Part shown: positions 17,381-24,853 of the stretch, in pieces
Layout: each line of letters begins with the position of its first letter
Numbering within the stretch: position 1 is the stretch's first letter
Source of the DNA: Beduini massiliensis
GTDB taxonomy: Bacteria > Bacillota_I > Bacilli_A > Erysipelotrichales > Coprobacillaceae
Length of the DNA: 64,000 nt
Direction: 5' to 3'
NCBI RefSeq assembly: GCF_000829905.1
Contig: NZ_CDPP01000006.1
Coordinates: forward strand, 496,001 to 560,000
The notes under the pieces: model-generated
The model's input: the letters and a program-made list of their open reading frames with translations, nothing else
Told to the model about the DNA's origin: nothing
The model's database searches: none
Made by a program: the position numbers and the translations under genes

Positions 17381-18193
17381 ATGTATTATATAAGATCAAA
17401 CGATGGAACAAAAATATGTGTTGAAGATATCAATCCCACCTATTCAAAAGTTATCGTCATGGTTCATGGATGGCCGATGAGCAAAGAGATGTTTGAATAT
17501 CAAAAGAATATGTTTACGCAATGGGGATATCGTATTATAACGTTTGATATCCGTGGTTTCGGAGATTCAGATATATCCGGAAGCGGCTATCATTACGATC
17601 AATTGGCAACAGATTTATACATGGTGATTGAAAGTACCGGCATCAACAACATTATTTTACTAGGCTTCTCTATGGGCGGGGCAGTTTGCGCTCATTATAT
17701 GGGCATGTATGATAACCATAAAGTATCAAAACTTATTTTAGCCGGTGCCGCGGCACCGTCATATTGTGTGACTGCTGATAACCCTTATGGTCATAGTAAA
17801 GATGAAGTAAATAAACTGATTATCGGTTTATATAATGATCGTCCGAATACTATTCTGGAATTTGCCAGCAATGTCTTTGCTTCAAATCCAAGTCCGGCTT
17901 TTAAAGCATGGTTCCAAGGGTTATGCAATAAAGCCAGTGGTTTAGGAACGATCAATTCCGCAGAATCTTTACGTGATGAAGATGTCTTCAGTGATTTGGG
18001 CAGAATTAAGGTCCCTACAGCCATCATGCATGGAAAACTGGATAAAATCTGTCCTTATGGATTTGCGGCCATTATGAATCAGCAGATTCCCGGTTCCGTG
18101 CTTTATCCATTTGAAAAGAGCGGTCACGGTATTTTCTATGATGAATTAAGTGCCTTTAATCATGCTTTAATGAAATTTATCGAAGGGATTTAA
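17381..18193 (+). CDS. Alpha/beta hydrolase (non-haem haloperoxidase-like)
   Basis: 270 residues with the full serine-hydrolase triad: nucleophile S97 in GFSMGG, D221 in MHGKLDKICP and H249 in KSGHGIF. The oxyanion HGWP motif lies at 29-32, and FDIRGFGDSD at about 55-64. This pattern is typical of esterases and the so-called non-haem chloroperoxidases. There is no signal peptide. ATG is 7 bases after GAGGAGG. It is monocistronic with a terminator. The substrate is unknown. Confidence 0.9.
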   Translation: MYYIRSNDGTKICVEDINPTYSKVIVMVHGWPMSKEMFEYQKNMFTQWGYRIITFDIRGFGDSDISGSGYHYDQLATDLYMVIESTGINNIILLGFSMGGAVCAHYMGMYDNHKVSKLILAGAAAPSYCVTADNPYGHSKDEVNKLIIGLYNDRPNTILEFASNVFASNPSPAFKAWFQGLCNKASGLGTINSAESLRDEDVFSDLGRIKVPTAIMHGKLDKICPYGFAAIMNQQIPGSVLYPFEKSGHGIFYDELSAFNHALMKFIEGI

Positions 18194-18224
18194 ACTATGG
18201 TGCTTGGCATCATAGTTTTTTATT
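18192..18224 (+). terminator. Terminator of the alpha/beta hydrolase gene
   Basis: A 12-bp stem with one G-T pair (AAACTATGGTGC / GCATCATAGTTT), loop TTG, then T6, directly after the stop. Confidence 0.9.
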
Positions 18225-18322
18225 TTCATTTAGTCCTCTGCATATTTTTAAACAGTAAAACCATATAGTAATCGTGAATAAGATATTGCGGATTATTCCT
18301 TTTTTCTTTCGCAGAAAATAAT

Positions 18323-18337
18323 ATGAAAGCGCTTTTG
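18323..18337 (+). promoter_or_regulatory. cre-like site before the MFS transporter
   Basis: ATGAAAGCGCTTTTG matches the CcpA operator pattern WTGNAANCGNWNNCW at all but one constrained position, and it is followed by CA. It lies about 35 bases before the ribosome site, close to an AT-rich -10-like TATAGT (18345-18350). Confidence 0.6.
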
Positions 18338-18371
18338 CAAGTGATATAGTTAATATAAAGGGGTTGGATTT

Positions 18372-19574
18372 ATGAAAAAATTAGAAGGGTTATTATTTTA
18401 TGTCTTTTACTTTCTATTCTTTGCCGCATTGAGCGGTTTTACTACCTATATCAATGTCTATTTGGAAAGTAAAGGATTAGTCGGTTCACAGTTTGGACAA
18501 ATTACCGCTGCCGGATTAATGATCAGTGTGTTCTTTGTGCCGCTTTGGGGAATCATTGCCGACAAAACCAAGAAATATAAAATGCTGCTGCTGATTTCTT
18601 TGAGTGCTACATTGGTTGCTTTATATTTCTATGCACAGCAAACAGTCTATATCGGATTGATTATCTGTGCCATTATCTTAGACTTATGTCGTTCAGGCGC
18701 AATGCCGATGGCAGACGTACTGAGTATGAATTATTGTAATAAAAATCATAAGAACTATGGATCAATTCGTTCTATGGGGTCTCTTGGTTGGGTAATCGGA
18801 AGTGTCGTCATCGGCTTCTTAGCTGACCGCTTTGGATTAGACGGTGCCTTATTTGGAACCTATGGGGGATTATTGATTATCAGTTTTACGATTGCTTTTG
18901 GTTTTCCGACAGCGAAAGAAGATCCAAAAAAACAAACTGCAAACATACCTGATGAACCAAAAGAAAAAGTGGGTTTCTTTGATGTATTAAAGAATTCAAA
19001 TTTCTTATTTATATTAGGACTTTCTTTAATGACCACGATCTTAATTGACAGCTGTGCCGCATACAATGGAAATCACATTGTGACAACATTGCATGGAAGC
19101 AATCAGCTGTTAAGTATGTATACTGTTGCGACGGCCTTGCCGGAAGTTATCTTTTTAGCGGTAGCCATCAAATATTATGAAAAGTTTGGATTTAAGATGA
19201 TGTATTTGATTTCAGCGTCATGTATCTTTATTCGTTTCTTAGTGTATGCGTTTGTACCAAATGTATATGCATTCTTATTTGTATCTATCTTACATTGTGT
19301 TTCTACGGCTTGTGCAACGGTGGGTAACTTACAATTTATCCGCAGTTCGCTTTCACCGGCTGTATTTGCCACTGCGGTTACTTTACTAAATGCCTGTGTA
19401 TCTTTAGGAAGAGCGGTTTACAGCTATGGATTTGGGATTGTCTATGAAGAATTCGGTAGTTTTACAATCTATCGTATCGGTGCGATCATTGCTTGTTTAG
19501 CTATTCTTTGGGTCATAAAAACAAAGCATTTCGATCATATGAAAGGCTTTAAGATTACAACTGCTGATAAATAA
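18372..19574 (+). CDS. MFS transporter (MFS_1-like/sugar-proton symporter type)
   Basis: 400 residues with twelve predicted helices and the MFS loop 2-3 motif GIIADKTKKYKM (about 60-71). RSMGSLGWVIGSVVIGFLADRFG (split across about 137-159) matches the MFS_1-like/nucleoside-oligosaccharide symporter group. A polar central loop lies at about 185-205. The cre-like site upstream suggests catabolite control and hence a carbon source as substrate. AAAGGGG precedes ATG by 8 bases. It is monocistronic between terminators. Confidence 0.85.
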   Translation: MKKLEGLLFYVFYFLFFAALSGFTTYINVYLESKGLVGSQFGQITAAGLMISVFFVPLWGIIADKTKKYKMLLLISLSATLVALYFYAQQTVYIGLIICAIILDLCRSGAMPMADVLSMNYCNKNHKNYGSIRSMGSLGWVIGSVVIGFLADRFGLDGALFGTYGGLLIISFTIAFGFPTAKEDPKKQTANIPDEPKEKVGFFDVLKNSNFLFILGLSLMTTILIDSCAAYNGNHIVTTLHGSNQLLSMYTVATALPEVIFLAVAIKYYEKFGFKMMYLISASCIFIRFLVYAFVPNVYAFLFVSILHCVSTACATVGNLQFIRSSLSPAVFATAVTLLNACVSLGRAVYSYGFGIVYEEFGSFTIYRIGAIIACLAILWVIKTKHFDHMKGFKITTADK

Positions 19575-19635
19575 AAAGAACTTGAATATAGAAGTACATG
19601 CATAAGCTGAGATCTATATTCCGAGTTCTTTTTTA
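19573..19635. terminator. Bidirectional terminator between MFS gene and small membrane protein
   Basis: Outer stem AAAGAACT / AGTTCTTT and inner stem GAATATAGA / TCTATATTC. A-runs and T-runs flank both sides, and the genes converge here. Confidence 0.85.
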
Positions 19636-19824
19636 TTCCTTTTTCTTACGACCATAATTCTTATAATATAATACAATCGGATTATGCCTTTCATTAAAAA
19701 AACTGCTTACCGCTAAAAACAAAAGAATCAGTATTCCCCAAAAAATACCAAATAATCGATATACCAGATAGAGAGTTCCTAAAATCAAAATAATGCCGAT
19801 GATGTCTAAAATGATTTTCTTCAT
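19633..19824 (-). CDS. Small two-helix membrane protein, unknown
   Basis: 63 residues. A hydrophobic region covers about 5-42 (likely two helices), followed by a Tyr/Lys-rich basic tail ending GRKKKE. The start ATG is preceded by tandem GAGGTGAGG; an upstream GTG in frame lies within this ribosome site. No family recognised. It has its own shared terminator. Confidence 0.55.
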   Translation of the reverse strand: MKKIILDIIGIILILGTLYLVYRLFGIFWGILILLFLAVSSFFNERHNPIVLYYKNYGRKKKE

Positions 19825-19867
19825 ATACCTCACCTCACTTATACCTTACTCTATTTAGTTTGGTTTG

Positions 19868-19902
19868 TCAAAAACACAAGACGTACGATTTTAATCGTAC
19901 GC
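19868..19902 (-). terminator. Terminator of the DUF2589 operon
   Basis: A 20-bp perfect palindrome (CGTACGATT-TT-AATCGTACG, 19882-19901) is followed on the minus strand by TTGTGTTTTTG. It lies 38 bases after the last stop. Confidence 0.8.
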
Positions 19903-19939
19903 CATTTAAGTGTTTATAGCTTTGAAAACAATGGTTGGA

Positions 19940-20218
19940 TTAATCATCAAGCCACTGCGGTTTACGATGAAACCCGATATGATAAGAGGTCATCTCCATC
20001 GTGAATTGATGATCTCCAAGTTTATAAACCCCTATTGTGACATCTTTTCCTATGATCTTTCCATGAGGGAAATCATTGAGGCAGCGATTCAACAATTCAA
20101 CTTGCTTTTGCTTAGAAGTCTCTGATAATAAATGATTAGGATTAACACTGCCGATATTGACAATTTTAATATAACCAATAGGTTCATCAATATGTGACCG
20201 ATCTAACATCCCTGCCAT
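19940..20218 (-). CDS. Small protein of the DUF2589 operon, unknown
   Basis: 92 residues, soluble, no recognised domain. It contains IGYIKIVNIGSVNPNH (about 14-29) and a C-terminal MTSYHIGFHRKPQW segment rich in His and aromatics. The alternation of strands suggests a small alpha/beta fold. The ATG is 1 base after the preceding stop, so it is surely in one operon with the two DUF2589 genes. It is the last gene before the terminator. It could be an adaptor or third structural subunit (inference). Confidence 0.65.
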   Translation of the reverse strand: MAGMLDRSHIDEPIGYIKIVNIGSVNPNHLLSETSKQKQVELLNRCLNDFPHGKIIGKDVTIGVYKLGDHQFTMEMTSYHIGFHRKPQWLDD

Positions 20219-20219
20219 G

Positions 20220-21137
20220 TCATGCCTCTTTTAATAAATGTGCCTGATCTAAAGCCAATAACTGTTCAAGCAGCTGATTTTCCTGTTGAGTGCAGGCATG
20301 TCTTGTATGCGTTTCCTGTTTGATTTTTTCATCTAATGCCAACAATTTATTCAATAAAGCATCAGATTGGTCTTGTTGACGAATAGTGTCTTTTGCTTTC
20401 AACGTTTTAAACTCTTCATAATCTTTTATATTCAGTTGTGTTTCTTCTAAAAGCAAAGCATTGAAATATAAAATTTGATGATGAATCAGTTCATCTATTT
20501 TTCTGCCTAAGATAATGGTCTTATCATAAAGCTTCTTTAATCTTCTTTTTTCAAGCAAATCAACACGTTCCTCACCGGTAACTTCTTGTCCGTCATCACT
20601 TATCGGCTTGGTCCCAATACTGCGGGTAATCTGCTGAAGATCCATAATATCCTGTACTCTCGCTAAACCTTCAGTAATAGGTTCGTTTTCCAAACGAATC
20701 TTAAAATGAACTTTTGAGATATTGTCACTTTCTCTTACTTCCGGTGCACAGATGCGGGCTTCAAATCCGATTGTCTGATCTTCCTTTTTAAACGAACGTA
20801 CTTCAGCATTGAAATCAATGACAGCATCTTTCACTTTCATGCTGGTTAATGGAACAATGGATAATAAAGGCACTTGCAGCAGCATGTCTTCAATGGCTTC
20901 CTCATCTCCATTACTTTTCACATGTTTATACTGCAATCCCATATAATCAAGGATGGTAATCTTCTCTCCGATGATGGGCTTTTTTGTTCCGGTTGCTTCC
21001 ACTGCTTCAATAATCTTGCGATTAATGTTTAAATTGGATTGTGCTATGGCATCAATCGGTGCCCATACCAAAGAACTTAGATCCGTAAATTCACTTTCAA
21101 CTTGAATCTGGCGTTCTGTGTTATTTTTCTTAAACAT
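20220..21137 (-). CDS. DUF2589-like protein with C-terminal coiled coil
   Basis: 305 residues. The N-terminal half follows the DUF2589 layout: FTDLSSLVWAPIDAIAQSN (about 18-36), a strand LLQVPLLSIVPLTSMKVKDAVIDF (split across about 86-109) and later KVHFKIRLENEPITEGLARVQDI. The C-terminal third (about 195-305) is charged, Leu/Gln-rich and probably a coiled coil. It shares its whole N-terminal plan with the upstream gene but is divergent. ATG is 3 bases after the upstream stop, with GGAG inside that gene. No signal peptide; function unknown. Confidence 0.78.
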   Translation of the reverse strand: MFKKNNTERQIQVESEFTDLSSLVWAPIDAIAQSNLNINRKIIEAVEATGTKKPIIGEKITILDYMGLQYKHVKSNGDEEAIEDMLLQVPLLSIVPLTSMKVKDAVIDFNAEVRSFKKEDQTIGFEARICAPEVRESDNISKVHFKIRLENEPITEGLARVQDIMDLQQITRSIGTKPISDDGQEVTGEERVDLLEKRRLKKLYDKTIILGRKIDELIHHQILYFNALLLEETQLNIKDYEEFKTLKAKDTIRQQDQSDALLNKLLALDEKIKQETHTRHACTQQENQLLEQLLALDQAHLLKEA

Positions 21138-21140
21138 GGA

Positions 21141-22271
21141 TTATTCTCCAGATGATGAAGTACCACCATAAAGCAGTTGATTGTATTCTTCTTTATTGGC
21201 ATCTCTCTTTTCAATCGCTGCATATTGAGCATTTTGCTTTACGACTCCATCTTTAAATGCCACTAAGATCGTATCTGTTTCACCGCCTTCGGTCTTTTTA
21301 CTTCCGGTTAAATTAATTATTTCACCTGTATCACTGCATCCTTTAAGATTAGCTACACTATCAAATGTCACATCAACCGTTTGCCCCTGTCCTTCTGCAG
21401 TAGCGGCGAGAATGATATGATCTGCAATGGCTGCCGTGAAATCATCGAATGACCCTTGTATCGTTGATGCATTTGTTATTAGTTTTTGTTTCTCTTCAGA
21501 TTCCGCTTCCGCCTGATCAATTAAATTCGTCATCGTCACAATATATTTATTTTTTAACGAAACTGTTGCTTTGCGAATACGGTCAATACTGCTGCTTAAA
21601 TTTTCACCTGAAGCTCTCACCGCAGACTCTAGTCGGCTGCCTTCTGCGGATAAAGCTTTTATTTTTTCTGATCTCTCTTTAGCGGCACCTTGTAATGCTT
21701 TTCCGTTTTCGTCAACCACGGTGCTTGAAGCTGTCATTGGTGCTAAGTTTGCTGCAATAATATCCAATACCCTTGATAATCCTTCAGGCGTGCCATGATT
21801 CGTTGCTCGTACATCTACATGATATTTTGCTGAATTGTCACTGGAACGTGTGTTGGAACTATGACTGGATACACTACCGCTTACTGTCGCTTTAAAGATT
21901 CCAAAATTCACACTGCCGGTAAAGCTTCCCCCTCCGTCTAATGATGATTCAGACTTCTCCGTTTCCTTTACTTCCATATCAAATAATACATTTACTTCAT
22001 CTACTTGTAAGTTTGGTGCTTCTGTAATGGCAAGTAAGGGAATATCAATATTCATTTCCTTATCCGTTACAGTCCCATCAGGATTATTTTCTTTTTGAGT
22101 ATAACCGAAACTTGCCGTTCTGATTTTACCATGTTCATCAAAACCGACCTTTTGAATAAACTGAGCGGTTGTTTCCGCCATTTGTAAATTGGCATCTGCG
22201 GCTGCATTAAGCGGCGCACCAATTAAGTTTTTCATATCTAAACCTGTAAATTGTCCACTGATTGACATCAT
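21141..22271 (-). CDS. DUF2589-family protein
   Basis: 376 residues. The family features are FTGLDMKNLIGAPLNAAADA (split, about 8-27), the strand IDIPLLAITEAPNLQVDEVNVLFDMEV (split, about 75-101), and VDVRATNHGTPEGLSRVLDIIA (about 151-172). A Ser/Gly-rich insert (about 105-150) and a helical, Ala/Glu-rich C-terminal region (about 185-300) follow, ending with GGTSSSGE. No signal peptide or membrane segment. The family's function is unknown. Two adjacent ATGs fit the ribosome site GAGAGGTG; the first is given. It is first in a three-gene operon facing a LytTR regulator. Confidence 0.85.
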   Translation of the reverse strand: MMSISGQFTGLDMKNLIGAPLNAAADANLQMAETTAQFIQKVGFDEHGKIRTASFGYTQKENNPDGTVTDKEMNIDIPLLAITEAPNLQVDEVNVLFDMEVKETEKSESSLDGGGSFTGSVNFGIFKATVSGSVSSHSSNTRSSDNSAKYHVDVRATNHGTPEGLSRVLDIIAANLAPMTASSTVVDENGKALQGAAKERSEKIKALSAEGSRLESAVRASGENLSSSIDRIRKATVSLKNKYIVTMTNLIDQAEAESEEKQKLITNASTIQGSFDDFTAAIADHIILAATAEGQGQTVDVTFDSVANLKGCSDTGEIINLTGSKKTEGGETDTILVAFKDGVVKQNAQYAAIEKRDANKEEYNQLLYGGTSSSGE

Positions 22272-22402
22272 TTTTCACCTCTCTATTTTTTTATTTGCCA
22301 TTCTATAAGACGTTATGATTGATGTATCTTCATGCCCATCACGCTCCTTTGTTCCTACTTAAAGTATAAAAAGGGAAACAAAAGAAAAACATAAAAATAC
22401 TT

Positions 22403-22445
22403 TATAATACAAATATAGCACATATAATACAAATAGAAACAAATA
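22403..22445 (-). promoter_or_regulatory. Probable DUF2589 operon promoter built on phased repeats (LytTR operator candidate)
   Basis: A 13-bp sequence TATAATACAAATA occurs at 22403-22415 and again at 22423-22435, 20 bp apart. Its core ACAAATA recurs at 22439-22445, 10 bp further. On the minus strand these supply -35 TTGTAT (22427-22432), a 17-bp spacer and -10 TATTAT (22404-22409). LytTR regulators bind short direct repeats about two helix turns apart, so the adjacent LytTR protein is the obvious candidate ligand (inference). Confidence 0.5.
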
Positions 22446-22546
22446 ATTGTATATTAGTTTCGTTTTTTCGCATTTTGCTTATAATAAGTATAATTATGTT
22501 TGCTCTCCTTAAATAATGAAATTAATCAATAAAGGAGAGTGAGACT

Positions 22547-23056
22547 ATGAAAAACAATTCACACAATAAAAAAGAGAAAAGGTATAATAAAAATGCCGAT
22601 AGGACAACTTGGAAAGGAAAACCGGTGAAAATAAAGCTTAAAAAATCCGTCAATGTAGAACCCGGATGTATCATTCTAACCTGTAATCAAGCCGATCATG
22701 CATACGTTTTAAATCTTGTTCAGCAGCTTAATCAGCGTGTCCTTAAAATAAAGGTCTTTGATCAGCGCCAAAGCATTCTTCATATTGCAGTAAATGACAT
22801 TTATTATGTCGAGGTTGTCGATACCAAAGTATTTGTGTATGATCGTGTAAACAGCTATGAATACAAAGGTAAGTTCCAATCTATTTATCAACTTTTAAAA
22901 AACTTCTCTTTTATACAGGTCAGTCGAAATACGATTATTAATACGGAACATATTTATGCAATAAAAACATTGCCGCAATGTCATCGTGAACTGACTTTAG
23001 AAAACGGTGAAAATATTATAGTAAACAGAAAATATAAGGATGACATTATCATTTAG
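22547..23056 (+). CDS. Stand-alone LytTR DNA-binding regulator
   Basis: 169 residues. The N-terminal 30 residues are very basic and Lys/Asn-rich. A region at about 38-75 precedes the LytTR domain (about 75-168), recognised by LHIAVNDIYYVEVVDTKVFVY, the helix YQLLKNFSFIQVSRNTIINTEHI and the terminal strand pair LTLENGENIIVNRKYKDDI (each part under 22 residues). No response-regulator receiver domain is present, so it is not a phosphorylated output protein. It is divergent from the DUF2589 operon, with AGGAG before ATG and its own terminator. It probably controls that operon and perhaps the astacin gene. Confidence 0.85.
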   Translation: MKNNSHNKKEKRYNKNADRTTWKGKPVKIKLKKSVNVEPGCIILTCNQADHAYVLNLVQQLNQRVLKIKVFDQRQSILHIAVNDIYYVEVVDTKVFVYDRVNSYEYKGKFQSIYQLLKNFSFIQVSRNTIINTEHIYAIKTLPQCHRELTLENGENIIVNRKYKDDIII

Positions 23057-23075
23057 CCTATCCTTTCATCTTCAC

Positions 23076-23103
23076 AAGAAATAGTGCATCTATTTCTTTT
23101 TTA
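23076..23103 (+). terminator. Terminator of the LytTR gene
   Basis: Stem AAGAAATAG / CTATTTCTT with loop TGCAT, then T5. Confidence 0.85.
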
Positions 23104-23222
23104 GTATTCAAAGCTTTCTTTTCGTATTATTTAATGGTTTTCTATTCAAGTAATAAAAACTCATTTATAGTGAAACCAGGAATTCCGAGAAATGTGCACA
23201 AGAATGAAAGAGAGGAAATAAT

Positions 23223-23993
23223 ATGAAAGAGGAAATCTGTAAAGGAAAATTAATTAAAAACAAAAGATATGTTTTAAATGGTGAAATCTATAAAGGAGAT
23301 TTTGTTGATCATGATGGTGTCGCTATTGTACAGGGAGATATTAAGTTAGGAAAAACAGAGGAAGTCCTTAAATTTTCCAAGTTTTTAAAAACTTATAAAG
23401 GATTAGGGGAACAGCAGAAAAATGCTTGTCTAATCAAAAAGAATCTATGGGATACCAAAGAAATTCCCTACTGTATCGATGACGGACATCCTAAAACAGC
23501 TGAAATTAATAATGCAATTACGATATTTAATGCAGCTAACTTGAATATTAAATATCGACCTAAGACATCAAGTGACAAAGATTATGTGAGATTTGACTTA
23601 GATTCAGGGTGTGCCGCAGATATTGGTAAAGTTGGCGGAGAACAAACTGTTGAAATCGCCGATTGGGCAGTAACAGGAAATGTTTTACATGAAATGCTTC
23701 ATGTCTGCGGTATCGGTCATGAACATTCTCGAAAAGACAGAGATACCTATATTACTATTGAAAGTTCTAATATTGAACCGGAAAATTATTATAATTTTAA
23801 ATCAATTTCCACCTCTGTTCCTTATGGAGATTATGATTATGAATCAATTATGCATTATTCAGCAAAAGCCTTTTCTAAAAATGGAAAAGATACGATTACC
23901 ATTAAACCGGGACATGGAACACATCCTAAGATGGGACAAAGAAATGCCATGACTGATAAGGATATGGCTGGTGTTAAAGAACTTTATAAATAA
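23223..23993 (+). CDS. Astacin-family (M12A) metalloprotease without signal peptide
   Basis: 256 residues. The zinc motif HEMLHVCGIGHEHSRKDRD (156-174) gives ligands H156, H160, H166 and catalytic E157, matching the astacin signature. The Met-turn SIMHY is at 208-212. NLWDTKEIPYCID (74-86) resembles the start of a mature astacin. Upstream, VQGDI with D39 resembles the astacin aspartate-switch motif FxGD, suggesting a self-inhibiting propeptide of about 65 residues. There is no N-terminal signal sequence, unlike most astacins. AGAGAGGAA precedes ATG. It lies next to the LytTR/DUF2589 genes but has separate transcription signals. Confidence 0.92.
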   Translation: MKEEICKGKLIKNKRYVLNGEIYKGDFVDHDGVAIVQGDIKLGKTEEVLKFSKFLKTYKGLGEQQKNACLIKKNLWDTKEIPYCIDDGHPKTAEINNAITIFNAANLNIKYRPKTSSDKDYVRFDLDSGCAADIGKVGGEQTVEIADWAVTGNVLHEMLHVCGIGHEHSRKDRDTYITIESSNIEPENYYNFKSISTSVPYGDYDYESIMHYSAKAFSKNGKDTITIKPGHGTHPKMGQRNAMTDKDMAGVKELYK

Positions 23994-23994
23994 A

Positions 23995-24028
23995 CAAAAA
24001 AGCAATGAATTCGTTTCATTGCTTTATT
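23995..24028. terminator. Bidirectional terminator between astacin and helical protein genes
   Basis: Stem AAGCAATGAA / TTTCATTGCTT around TTCG, with A-run before and T-run after. The two genes converge. Confidence 0.8.
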
Positions 24029-24839
24029 TGCCTTCATCCATCATGACATTTTGATAAAGATGATCAATGAATGCACACTCTTCCTTATCTTCATCACTTA
24101 AGATCATATATTGTTTCACCTTATGATAATATTTTTCAAACAGTTTATTATCCGACAGATCCAGTGTCCCTAATAAGACACGGGTATAAATCGGAAAGAT
24201 TGACAGACCATATGTTTTCTTAATCTGTTGAATCTCCGTATCGATTTCCTGTTCATTACCAAGCGAGGCAATTTGTTCTATTTTTAGTAGAGCGAGATTC
24301 ATCTTTAACGTTTTATTTAGATCAAAGCTTTCCATAAAACGATCTATCAGTATCAAAAATTCTCTTGTTTCCTCTTTTGTTAAAGGGGATACTTGATAAT
24401 CTTCAAACAAACGATAAAGGATAGGTTCGCACTCCTCTTCAAAAATACCAAAGTAGGCTTCTGCACGATTGAGGTGATAAAGATTATTCATTCTCAGCAA
24501 ACGATCAATGATCTGTTTGATTTTTTCTTTTGTCTTTTGTTCTGTTTTTAAATCCTGATACAGATAATAAGGATCAATAGAATCTTCAACATCATAGTTT
24601 TCTCTTACAATTTTATCCAAAATATATTCAAGATAATCGGAATTGACAGATTTATTTTGTCTATCCAGTGCTTGGAGTTCTTTACCGTAAAGGATTTTTA
24701 AGCTGTCCAATAATTGATACAGATGGAAGCTATTGGCATACTGCTTAATTAATATTGATTTATTCAATGAAATATTATACCTGCTTAGTTTTTCTATCAG
24801 TTGATCTGATGATGCTTGATGAATAAATCGATCATTCAT
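24024..24839 (-). CDS. All-helical protein of unknown function in exopolysaccharide operon
   Basis: 271 residues, soluble, predicted almost entirely helical and rich in Leu, Lys, Glu and Tyr (for example YQLLDSLKILYGKELQAL). The pattern recalls TPR-like helical repeats, but no consensus repeat could be aligned. The start ATG 24839 follows GGGAGG by 7 bases; a longer ATG overlaps that site. It lies 14 bases downstream of the PglF-type dehydratase gene and is probably co-transcribed. Role unknown. Confidence 0.6.
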   Translation of the reverse strand: MNDRFIHQASSDQLIEKLSRYNISLNKSILIKQYANSFHLYQLLDSLKILYGKELQALDRQNKSVNSDYLEYILDKIVRENYDVEDSIDPYYLYQDLKTEQKTKEKIKQIIDRLLRMNNLYHLNRAEAYFGIFEEECEPILYRLFEDYQVSPLTKEETREFLILIDRFMESFDLNKTLKMNLALLKIEQIASLGNEQEIDTEIQQIKKTYGLSIFPIYTRVLLGTLDLSDNKLFEKYYHKVKQYMILSDEDKEECAFIDHLYQNVMMDEGK

Positions 24840-24853
24840 ATGCTTTCCTCCCA

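Noticed and set aside
18335-18356. TTGCAA plus TATAAA as MFS promoter
   Set aside because: The spacer would be only 13 bp; the true promoter is unclear.
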